A stretch of DNA of 64,000 nucleotides from Ophioderma brevispina (taxonomy: Eukaryota > Echinodermata > Ophiuroidea > Amphilepidida > Ophiodermatidae), in assembly GCA_023653785.1 (NCBI GenBank), contig JAMKCH010036015.1, positions 62,001-126,000 of the forward strand, written 5' to 3'. Within the stretch, counting starts at the first letter, position 1, and each line of letters begins with the position of its first letter. Below, in pieces: positions 34,801 through 44,865 of the stretch. Position numbers and translations under genes: made by a program. The notes below the pieces were generated by a model. The model was given only the letters and a program-made list of their open reading frames with translations. It had not been told where the DNA came from and ran no database searches.

Positions 34801-37800
34801 TATTTGCAGTTTTAAAAATGACACTCTTTTCAAGGCCAATTTAGAGAAAGATATGGTGTGTTATACTTTAAATATGCTATAGTCATTTGGGCAGTCCACT
34901 GCTTTAAAAAAAAAATAATAGTAAAAAGGTTTAGGGAATTGGGACAGTTGGCCAGATTGAGTGATGCGTTTTATCAAAATGACTATGGCTGCATTAAACA
35001 AAGCTTGAACTTGGCACAACCTCAGGTTTACAAGTTTTTTATAGGCCTACCTGGTATTTTTCGCATCTGGTTGCATGGAGGAGAGAACATAGGTAGTTAT
35101 GTTAAAAGGATGATGGCATTGGATTAAAGGGAGGAATCTCACAGTATCTTGATGCTTTTACTAGGATATCAATCTTTGTGGCAAAAACTGACAAAAAAGG
35201 CATTGTTCGTAGATCATTGTGGTGTAGGATATGGTTGAAGATAACCTTTTACTTGGCGGATGCCAGAAACCTGACAAGGTGTCGACGGTAGAGGAAGTGA
35301 CAAATGCCAGCTGGGCGTGTCATAGAAGATAGGTAAATGAGAACAATTTATGTTTATAATTTAATTTGTGAAAATACATATAACAAAAAATAAAAGGTTG
35401 GTTTTAAAAACCTGTAAATAAAATAAAATAAGGTGGTGTGAGTAGTAATGTATGTTGTGTGGGCAGTTGGGCTTGCAAAGGGTATAAATCTTTGTTGTTA
35501 AATACTGAGTGGCCTACTGGTTTTGAAAGTTTTTGTGTCGCCTGCTTTTGCAGGAAGACCCATAGGGATCACTTTGTCCACTGTAGTTGTTGTTGTTGAT
35601 ATGTCTGTTTGACGTCTGTTGTGAAACAAAAGGGGTGTTAAAATTTGCATGTACTATCAACATAACTTTGAGGGATTTAAACCAAATTGGGTCACAGGTG
35701 CAAACATGCAGACCCCACTTGTTGATGGGTCAAAGGTCACATTGCCAAGGTCAAAGGTCATGTGAAGGTCAAGTTGGTAAAATAGGCTGAAAATGTAAAA
35801 TTGACCTATGAAAAGTTGAAGTTCATTGGAACCAAAACTTGATTCATAGGTGCAACATGGCATCCCTCTTTTGTTGATTGAGGTACAAGGTCACAGGCCA
35901 AGGTCAAAGGTCATGTGAGGTCAAGTTGTAAAATAGGCTGAAAATGTAAAATTGACCTCATATGAAAGTGAAGTTCAATTTGGAACCAAACTTTAATCAT
36001 AGGTGAACATGGGATCCATCATTGGTGATTGAGGTCAAACCGGTCACACGGGCCAAGGTCAAAGGTCACATGCCAAGGTCAAGGTCGTGTGAGGTCAAGT
36101 TGTAAAATAGGCTGAAAATGTAAATGACTCAATATGAAAAGTTGAAGTTCAATTGGAACCAAACTTGAATCATAGGTGAAAAACATGGGATCCTCATTTG
36201 TTGATTGAGGTCAAAGGTCACATATAAAGGTCAAAGGTCATTTTAGGGCCTATCATTCACTAAACGCGACGGCAGGCGACACAAAGCGGCGAGGACCGAT
36301 GTATTTTTAAATCATGAAAGTGATCGCTTAAAAACTTCAATTCACAGTTTATCCAGTTTATCTTAAAAGAAAATGGTAGAAAAAGCAAGGAAAATGAAGA
36401 ATAATATATTGGTTTGGTGTTCCCCTTGTTGTATATACTCTTTATGACCACCTAATAGCTAAAAAAACACATTCTGGACCTTTTGGGGGAGTCGGATAAA
36501 AGTGCAATGAGAAAGTTGGTTTGGTTGGTTAATTTATTTTCTTCCTTATGCTTTTTTCTCTCTCACTCTCCCCTTCCCCGCTTGTGTTGCCCTCAGAAAC
36601 GTTTGATTTTAAAATACACTTCACTGCTACTTTTGCAATCATCAGCCTTGTAAGCTATGTCACAATTCACACAATGGTTATTGTAGCACGGTTTGTTACT
36701 CCTGTATACGAGCCGGCTCAATAGGTATTTGGTTTGACAAACCATGTAAAGACGTGTGCCTTTCTGCTTCACTTATTGCCAACAACCCCACTTGTGGTGT
36801 ACTTGAATGGGACTTCACTGGCGCAGTTAATTCATTTGTAAATATAAATCTCCAATACGGACAAAACAATAACAATTATAAACATAGAAGAAAGGTTTTG
36901 ATATCTGGGGTCCTTTGAAACGATTGCCTCAGCAACTATTACTGGGTGTGGTCTGAAAATACCCTGGGTAGCAGGTACTTTTTTGAAAACAATGTAAATT
37001 TCAAAATGGTAACTCTCTTAACTTGCATCATGATTGGAAAGAAATTACCCTTAACTTAGGTCTAATAATAATAATAAATATGAAAAGCAATTGGTGTTAT
37101 TTGCATAATTAGCATTGATTTCACAACTTGAATTACCCCCCCCCCAAAAAAAAATACCCTCCTACAGCTGCCATCTGTTCATACCAGAACGCCTAGACCA
37201 ACAACTGTCATGTCAGTGCCTTGTCACGGGAAGATGTCACTAGTACAATGACATCATTGCTAAAAATAGTATTTCCTCCGGCAAATCAGTTTACTTGGCC
37301 CTGACCATACAAACTTAACCACAAACAACACCAGGTAAACTTTGGAGAGCTAGGCCTGCAAAATCAAAATAAAGCCTCTGGACACAAAAGGCAGTAACAT
37401 TTTCACCTTCAACATCTGTGGCAAAGGAAGTTGGTTAACACGCGCACTCAAAAAAGGTGCTCGCCTAATTGCCTTACCAAGGACTATAAATTGTTTTTAA
37501 GGCATATAACTTTGAGTATTCATACAACATCTTAGTAGTGATGTGCAGGAGGCCTAGCAAGTACAACACGCCTTGGAGCTATTGCACCATAACTTGAAAT
37601 ATTAATTACAACTTCATGGACTTTCCGACAGAGGCCGATGAAAGGAAAAGGTACACGTGGCATTTTGTTATTAATAACTACCGCTAATTTGTTTCCTAAT
37701 CTGTTATTCATTATTAATGTTGCATTTTTTTTTCTTGCTCTAGGAAAGATACCCAACAAAACAAAAACACCTGTTTGTGTTGGTCTTGATAGTACTTTTG

Positions 37801-40800
37801 AGTGCACATGTGATAAATGACAGTCATTCCTGCTTGTTTTCCCTCATTGTTTACATTACTGTAGGGTGGGTAAAATACAATGAAAGTTAGACAGCGTGTA
37901 TGGGCATGCATACTGCATTTGCATTTTGTTGGTTACCTTTTGCAAGAGACCATTCTCTGCCAATGAGCAAGCTTTACACCAATCAGATTATACCATAGCT
38001 CCCCATTGTTTGTGTTTTAAAGCTCTCAAAACACGGACCTGGGGCTTTAAAGATCACCTTTTCTATGCATGGAAGACCTGTGGGCTGGATAGTGTAACCC
38101 TGTTGGTGTGAAAATGTGCTGCCATTAAAAAGTCAGGGTCAATAAGTACTGAGGTGGTAACCAATAATTAGATTTGTGGATTGTTTACAGTGAAGGATTT
38201 GATCTTTTTGAATTATTAATGAGAATTTAGTAGATTAAATGGGACTGTGGACAAATCCTGGGATACCAAGGATGGATTATACATGTTATAGTAAACTTGG
38301 TAATTGTACCTCTTGTGGAGGTAAGCATTGGTTGTTTGTCTGTATATTAACCTTTCTACTGCAGAAATGGTATGATACTATCAACAAATAATTCTTGGAC
38401 ACTTGGTGTCCCCATTTTAGTCTCTACAGTTGGGTATTCTCGGATGTTAAATATTATTCTCAGGTATTGTGGGGTAGTACTATTCGCAGCTTCTACATCA
38501 CATTTTTAATTCTAAAAGTTTAATACAATTTGAATATACTGCAAAGAGTTACAAGTTTGTTTTGATGTTCATTTAGCTGGGTGAACTCTTGAGATCAATA
38601 TGTTAGGCTTGCTGGTAAACAATGGACGATTCTCTGATGATACACTGAAGACACTTTGTGCATTAAAAATAATCTAACCATCACAAAACTTTAATGTAGC
38701 AAACTAAGTTTAATAGATTTTAGGTACAGAAGATTATAGTTAACCAGTTAGTTGTAAATACAGTATTAGTCAGCTTGTATGATATATTTTTCAGACAAAG
38801 ACTGAGCCCTCTGTTGTTTTTTTTTTTTTTTTTTTTTGTTTGTTTGTTTGTTTGTTTTTTTTTCCTTTTTCTTCCCTCTATGTAAAGGTGCTAGTTTGAT
38901 CTTTGGCACATATTTTGAATTTTTTTCAACAAATCATGCTCTCCTTGTATCTCAGACAAAGGGCATAGACTCATGCATTTGACTCATGCTTAATCATCAA
39001 TGGGGGTTTCCACACTGCCCCAAATTTGTCATCAATACTTTTTCAATAAATTTGTTTATTTTGTTCAGCCTTGGTTGCAAATTAAATACCCAAATTTGGA
39101 CATTACTTAGCAGCTTGAACACCAGATCAAATCCACTACAATTTGTACGATTGTTATGCAAAATCATATTTCATTTACAAACTACCCTGCAAACTACCCA
39201 TTTACTATCAGCCTGCCAAAAAAAAGCTTGCTCAAAGTGAACTTATGATTGGTTATTTCCAACTTGCCCAGGGTAGCAAGTTGTTTTCACAAAAACTCTC
39301 CCCAATATGGTGAATGATGTCAAGCTTTAATTTCTTTTTGGGACTTTTCTGGTCATGGGGAATACACCCAGCAGAGAGGTTTGAAGTCCTATTTATAGAA
39401 ATGATGCGAGCACTGAATTGATTCAATTTGAGAAATAATTTGCACAACCTGTCACAATTGTCCACAAATTTATCTTTAACTATCACTCAAACTGGGTCCT
39501 GAATATGCATTTCATGGTCTCAAATTGCAATACCAAACCATGAAAACAAATTCAAGCTACCACCTTAATATTTTCACCTTGAAAGTAGGCTACCACTACA
39601 ACATAATCAACTTTCGGGAAAATGAAGCCAGGGTGTGTGAACAATTGAAAAAGCTTTCAAGTCGGGTGTATAATGAACTGGCAACCTTGCCTGGAGTAGT
39701 AGTAGTAGTGGCGGGGAGAGGCGGCACTTCCTATTGTATGCTAATAGGCAAGATTATATATGAGTCATGCCGCAGCCAATCAGAGTGCGGTAAACAGGAA
39801 AAGTTTTGCCCAGACTTGTCTGCTGTAGTATGCTAACCTGGGCTTTTTGGCTTCTAATTGAAACAGGTGCAAAGAAATTGAACATGCAGGTTTTATTTTC
39901 AGGTCATGTCAGGTGTAACTGGCATAAACAATAACATTTGTACTACCTGAGCTTGGATAAATCTGTCTCAGATTATTTATAGCCTTTAATAGTTATATAT
40001 TTACCAAATTGATGCCTTGATGAAAACTGTCCAATCTCTTCTTCTCTAGCTTTCTCTGTTGCAATCAATGTTTGAGGTGGTGTTGTAATTAGCCATTGTT
40101 TTTGTCTTTATTCTGGAATGATCTATTTACTTAGTAACTGAAATAATAGTTATTATTGTTGCGCTGATGAGTCACGATTGCATTTGGTGTCGTGTCAGTC
40201 TGTGAATAGAACTCAAATGGTAGACTTTGAACAGAAAAAGGTTGAATAACCCAATGCAATAACAAACAGCAAACCAAAATATTTGTAAATACAAAACTGC
40301 AATCTGCAGACCACAACTCTATTTCTGTTGATAGTAATGGTTTAAACGTCAAACAGTTATGAACCTGCTTTTCACAAAAAGTAAGTATTTGGTCATTGTA
40401 CTTAATATGTAATTAAAATCTTTATTGACCACAGGTGATCAATAGTAGGTTTAAATATGAGTCCCTATGGAATTGACTACTAACATCTGATTCAATTATT
40501 TTGTCTTATGTACAGAGAGGAGACCCAGATATCACTCCGAGGGAAGTGGAACTGACGCAGCCCAGGCAGTAGAGTCCGAGGATGCCTCACACCCTTCCCA
40601 GCCCCTTCCCGACCTTGTCAACACGGCATTCCGCCCTCGTGCCAATACTGAGCCCTCAAGACCAAGACCTGAAATCCAGGTTGGAGAGCAGCTCAGAAGA
40701 ATAAGCGATGAATTTCACTTGAGTTATGAAGAAATCAGAGTAAGTATCTTGTTGTGTTGTAACTAGATTTCATATTGATGAATTCAAGGTTCAAAATTGT

Positions 40801-43212
40801 TGTTAGCATCATTGGTCTGTTCAAAGTCAAGTTCTCTTTTCAATCTATTACCTCTATCTTGATGAAATTAATTGTAAAATTTTTTCACCAGTAAAGTTAC
40901 CCATCAGAATAGACCACTGCAAGGCATCGGCAAACAGAGCTATGCCCCGAGCCAACTAGCCCTGCCGTCATGCCCTGTGGCTGCGCTAGAATCTTTGATT
41001 TTGATCTTATCACGTAACTGAACACACCACTGATTTTGTATAATTTTCCCTCATAACACTACCAAATTACACACCTTGATTACCCTAATTAGACTCACTT
41101 TAAACAGAATGCTTAGACAAGGGCCAACATCGACAATCTAAATTCAGAGACAAGATTTGTTTCAAAAAGCCACACGTTTGAAATAGATTGCCAACAAAGT
41201 GTTAAAACCTGTTCATTCTCCCAAGGCTGATGCATTTCCTCTGTGAAATAGCAAGGGTGAATGTACTTTTACAGCTTGATTTAACTTCTCAAGTAGCTTT
41301 TAAGGAGTAGATAACGGTACTAGAAATTGCACGCTTTAAATGCGCTACCCGATAATGCTGACAGGTTCTGAGCAAGCGGCTGTTGGCTTTGTGAAACACC
41401 GCTTGGAACCCCTGTGGGGGATTGGGAGAAATCCTAAGCGCTCGGTAATATAGTTTGGTCAATTTACGCATCGGAGATTGTGTCGATAATCTTACCTGCC
41501 CAGGGGGGCTTGACAATGTGAATTGTGATTACTTAAATAAGGGGGAAAAAGTCAAGATATTGTTATTGGTAGGAGATTGGGGCTACTGGAACCAGATAGA
41601 TAGGGATTATTACTTTGACAGATTAATTTTAGTTACATTGATTGTAAAGACGAGTACAGGAGGGAAATTGACTGGCAAGACCTTTTTATCTCCTCTTATT
41701 TTATAATTCCACAGTTTTCACATGATAATAAAATAGCATCTACTTAGATAAAATCTGCCTTTGATGATATCATATTCACTGCTGGTTATCAAGTCAAACT
41801 TTTTGTTTGGTCAGTGTAGAAATATGCCATCATCTCACTCCACAGCTATCCTCAGCATTCCACAAAAGTTTGTCTTGTTACTAATTAATAATAATATTAG
41901 AACAAAATGAATACTTTAGATATCTACATTCTTTCATCCATGGTTTGTTTTGATCAAGCGTGATATAGAATGGAGAATTGAATCAATAAATTCCTCCCAA
42001 CATCAATTAACAAGAACCTAATCAACCTACTGTTGGTTACACATTTTCAATTTTGAGATTCCTGTAGGATCTACATAATCCACATTTTTACATTTATAAG
42101 CATATTTTGCAGTCAATACTCAAACAATGTTATACTGCACCAACCTGGAATGCACTCAATTGTTTTCAAGTTTGGTATGTAGTAGGAAAGAATGCAAGGA
42201 TTGTTGTATTGTTTTCACTATATCATCTTTTCAATTGAATTACTGCATAAAATAGCACTGCAAAGGTGTTTAAATTTGTTAAATATCTAATGATTTGCAT
42301 TTTTTTCAATAGCAATCTTAATTAACAACTAAACTACCATCCCTGGGAATTGCCCAACTGGCACTGGAATGCCAGCCAGCCCATTATAACCAAAAAAAAC
42401 TAAGCATTTCTCGCATACTGACACTAAGTGATCGGTCGATTCCAATCAATAAGAATTGACTGTGACACTTCACATTTGTCGCCAGCCCTAAACCTGTTAA
42501 ACAACGTTCTCGTTATGCACATATCGACAAGTCCATATGCGAACGTCACAATCTAGCAGTCAGCGGTGATATATCGAAAAGAATTACTTTTGTTGTATGT
42601 GTCTGACTACTCAGCTAGAAAGTATCTGTTTTAGTCCCATTATGAGACCATATTTCGTTAACACATCTGAAATCACAAGTCGTCGCACGCAAAGCCAGGG
42701 AAAATTACCATCTGGTGGGTTGTGGTACTGCAGTGGCAGTAACAAGTGCCTGTGTTTGAATTTTGCACAGTGAAAGATAATAACAGCAATATAATTTAAT
42801 CATTTGACTATATCTACCTGTTTAATATCATTATTACCATATCACTAGTATTGATAGGTATGATCCATCTGTCAGAGACAATTAAACAATTTTTGTAACA
42901 TTTTATTACCACCTAAATGGTAATGTGATGTATAGCCAGGTGTGTGTGTTCTCATACTCATAATCTGGATTTGATCAGAGAAACTGTAAAGTTGTTAGTA
43001 AAAAATACTGAAGATTTTCTAGATATGATATTTTAATTGTCCATTTCGTTTTTCTTGATTTCATCTTGGTACAGAGATTAAGACGACGGCGAGAAAATCA
43101 GGGCTGGCTGTCTCGCGTAATTGAACACTTCCGCGGTGGCCCACATCACGAGGCAGTGGAGGAGGAACGGCCAGAGGCAGACAAACATGTCAGCAGACAA
43201 AACCAGCAGTAG
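31192..43212 (+). CDS. BH3-only pro-apoptotic protein, Bim/Bmf-like (3 coding exons)
   Basis: Joining 31192-31825, 40516-40739 and 43075-43212 gives one open frame of 331 residues. BH3-only proteins of the Bim/Bmf class start mitochondrial apoptosis by inserting their BH3 helix into the groove of BCL-2-family proteins; Bim and Bmf are also tethered to cytoskeletal motors through dynein light chains. Seen here: an acidic stretch at about residues 67-77; a Ser/Pro-rich region at about 85-195; an STQTP light-chain-type motif at 170-174; a BH3 helix at 265-278 (IQVGEQLRRISDEF) with the invariant Leu (271) and Asp (276) and hydrophobic I265/V267, I274, F278; then a basic run (RRLRRRR) and a short polar tail. 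The BH3 shares 8 of 14 positions with the mammalian Bim core as I recall it. Donors are GTAAGT in both introns and acceptors are TACAG. I see no other BCL2-family domain. I leave the symbol blank because BH3 sequence favours Bim while parts of the tail recall Bmf. The 5' UTR is unproven. Confidence 0.9.
31696..31713 (+). other. Dynein-light-chain (LC8)-type TQT motif in the BH3-only protein
   Basis: Codons for A169-S-T-Q-T-P174. Bim and Bmf carry a (K/R)-x-T-Q-T motif that binds DYNLL-type light chains and holds them on microtubule or myosin V motors. The TQT core and following Pro match, but the usual basic residue is Ala here, which could weaken binding. Binding is inferred from the motif only. 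Confidence 0.65.
33170..33565 (+). repeat. Tandem repeat array in intron 1 (~110-bp unit, decaying to ~30-bp subrepeats)
   Basis: Units share CAGCATAAGGTGGAACATGA followed by CCCCATTCTTTTGGCACA, then GGGTGACCCAGCAAAAGAC. Two and a half long units are followed by four short repeats of the GTCAGCATAAGGTGGAA core, so the array has expanded at two scales. Confidence 0.85.
35690..36250 (+). repeat. Tandem array with repeated DR1 (AGGTCAAAGGTCA) sites in intron 1
   Basis: Three to four units of about 150-175 bp, each with GGCTGAAAATGTAAA, GTTGAAGTTCA-TTGGAACCAAA and GTTGATTGAGGTCA blocks. Exact AGGTCAAAGGTCA occurs at 35748, 35901, 36056, 36208 and 36228, with GGGTCAAAGGTCA at 35727. A direct repeat of AGGTCA with one-base spacing is the classic site for RXR heterodimers, HNF4 and COUP-TF receptors. 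Use as an enhancer is inference. Confidence 0.85.
38815..38870 (+). repeat. T-run and (TTTG)n microsatellite
   Basis: About 20 T followed by five GTTT units and another T run, in intron 1. Confidence 0.95.
40516..40739 (+). CDS. Coding exon 2 of the Bim/Bmf-like gene: BH3 exon
   Basis: 224 bp: the last two bases of codon 212 (Glu) plus residues 213-286, ending in phase 0 before GTAAGT at 40740. The first half is acidic/Ser/Pro-rich; the end carries the BH3. The intron falls eight residues after the BH3 Phe. As I recall, vertebrate BIM and BMF also have an intron a few residues after the BH3, so this boundary may be ancestral; that comparison is from memory. Confidence 0.92.
40674..40715 (+). 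other. BH3 motif (residues 265-278)
   Basis: IQVGEQLRRISDEF. The four hydrophobic positions are occupied (h1 V267, h2 L271, h3 I274, h4 F278). The small residue before the Asp is Ser275, and the salt-bridging Asp is D276. Flanked by Pro263 on the N side and H-L-S-Y on the C side. This is the strongest single diagnostic in the window. Confidence 0.93.
40740..43074 (+). other. Intron 2 of the Bim/Bmf-like gene
   Basis: 2,335 bp, phase 0, GTAAGT donor and GGTACAG acceptor. Mostly unique AT-rich sequence. A GC-richer patch at about 41280-41460 is not recognised. No alternative exon is evident. Confidence 0.85.
43075..43212 (+). CDS. Coding exon 3 (C-terminus) of the Bim/Bmf-like gene
   Basis: 45 codons plus TAG at 43210-43212. 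It opens with RLRRRREN, then a short amphipathic stretch around W-L-S-R-V-I-E-H-F, then an acidic and finally Gln-rich end. Mammalian Bim ends in a hydrophobic membrane-targeting segment and Bmf has a Trp/Leu-rich segment after NQN; here only one Trp and a weak hydrophobic patch remain, so tail anchoring looks unlikely. Using the AG two bases later (exon from 43077) would hit a stop after about 15 codons, which is why 43075 is preferred. Confidence 0.85.
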   Translation, partial: RLRRRRENQGWLSRVIEHFRGGPHHEAVEEERPEADKHVSRQNQQ

Positions 43213-44060
43213 ATGATGAACGATGATGATGTCATTAACTTTGAAAAAGACAACAGAGATGCCAGCTTGTTGAATGGACAAACAAAATGCGGTCTAACAA
43301 TCGTGGTCAATACAACAAAAAATGCTTGCTGACTTAAAGCTGGGTTTGGACTAGATAGAGCAAGCCAGTGGACTTAATTTGACTGGCGTTGTTTTGACCA
43401 GACGCCTCTGTTGCCGCGAGTTTGCCAGAATTCTTTGATTTACAGTGTGTGATATTTGGCATTTATATCTAAGCATGACTGAAGCACAGTGCGAAAAGAC
43501 TGCCACTGATGAAATGAGTCATCCAAGTCATGTTGTGCCTGTTGGGTGTTAGATGTACAAAACCAGAAAACCTGCCTAGTTTTTTCATGATTACATACCC
43601 AAACAATGAACTTGACAATTATAACTGAACGATAGCTAAATGGTAGCTATACCAAAGGTTGTGCAATGCTGCAGAATTTGTTGCTTTTTTGTATTGACTG
43701 AGAAGAATTTCACTTGAAACCATTTTTTATTTCAAATGTACTGAGTTTGAGCCATACAATGCATTGAATTTTTGTTCGTGAAGCCAAATATTTCATTTCA
43801 AAGTGTTTTTGTAAGGATTATATAGGAAGTATTGATGATTTAGAACTGGCTGAATTGGATAGATATCGCAGCAGTAAATTGGTGAAAACTTCCATCCTTT
43901 TTGTATGGTAGGTGGTAGTCATTTGTATCCATTCTAGGACCATTAAAATGAACTTGGTTCGTAACTTTTGATATGAATCTGTGATTTATAAGCAGAGAAG
44001 TGGTTTGTATTTACAAATAATAATGATTTTTTTTAAATAAATTAAGATGATTTTAGTATT
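43213..44060 (+). other. Probable 3' UTR of the Bim/Bmf-like gene
   Basis: AT-rich, with no continued coding potential. The first AATAAA after the stop is at 44036-44041; further ones occur near 44950 and at 49437, so longer alternative 3' ends are possible. The end is inferred from the signal only. Confidence 0.5.
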
Positions 44061-44239
44061 GGCAAAGAAGCTTTTGCTTTTCCAACTTGTGCTTTAACTT
44101 TGAAGTTAAGTGCATGACTGATTAAAGGCACTATCAGTGATTTGCGAAATTGGAAAATCAAACATGTCATGTCATCGAATTTCATGTTTTTGGAACAAGA
44201 GCAACTGAATGAGTATCCTTAACATGCTCTATAAAAAGG

Positions 44240-44865
44240 CCCGTATGCAGCCCCGCCCACCCCCCCCCCACCCATTCCACAAAAGGTCCACTTTTTGCTG
44301 ATCTTTTATTATAAGACATTCCAAAACTAAAAAAAAGGACCATTTAGGAGGCTAGGACCACTTTTACAAGAAAAAGTCCCCCCCCCCCCAAAAAAAAAAA
44401 TAAATTACAATATGGCCATGTCTGTAAGTGGTTAGACCAAAAGCATTCTAGAAAGGATATGAACATTAACTGCAACATAATTGATTGGAAATTAGTTTGT
44501 ATTTCTCCAATACTGTTTTCTCCTTTTTTGCATATTTTCATGAAAAACATAAGAATTCTACAGAAATAGTCCTTACTTATGAGCTACCCCTACAGATTCC
44601 AATTGTTTGCTGATAGTGTCTCTAATAAGTATACATATTGTTATTACAGTTTGACAACAACAATCTTCCACTGGATTTGGCAGGCCCGTGCTGGGGGGGT
44701 CAAAAAGGGAAATTTTGACAAGAAAGTCCACTTTTTGGTAATAAAATTTTCAAAAAGTCAAAAAAGGACAATCTTAGGGGGTTCCCTACCAAAAAAGTCC
44801 ACTTTTTTTCACAAAAAAAACTCACTTTTTCGAAGTCCCGCACTCCCCCCCCCCCCATAAATCCT
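44240..44865. repeat. Two copies of a GTCCACTTTTT-type low-complexity repeat
   Basis: 44240-44400 and 44690-44865 share GTCCACTTTTTG, AAAAAGGAC and long C runs next to GGCCCGT. Likely small decayed transposons; ends are not defined. Confidence 0.45.

Larger units (their letters stand above)
31826..40515 (+). other. Intron 1 of the Bim/Bmf-like gene
   Basis: 8,690 bp, GTAAGT donor and TACAG acceptor, splitting codon 212 after its first base. It holds a region with TTAAAGG-like and GGTGCA/TTAA-like ends at about 31926-32535 (a possible old MITE, including T-rich tracts), a tandem array at 33170-33565, a 14-G run near 33690, the AGGTCA array at 35690-36250, and a T-run with (TTTG)n at 38818-38870. 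A patch at 39750-39785 contains an exact TGAGTCA (AP-1 type) next to CCAATCA, and another TGAGTCA lies near 40169; whether these act is unknown. No additional exon is convincing. Confidence 0.8.
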
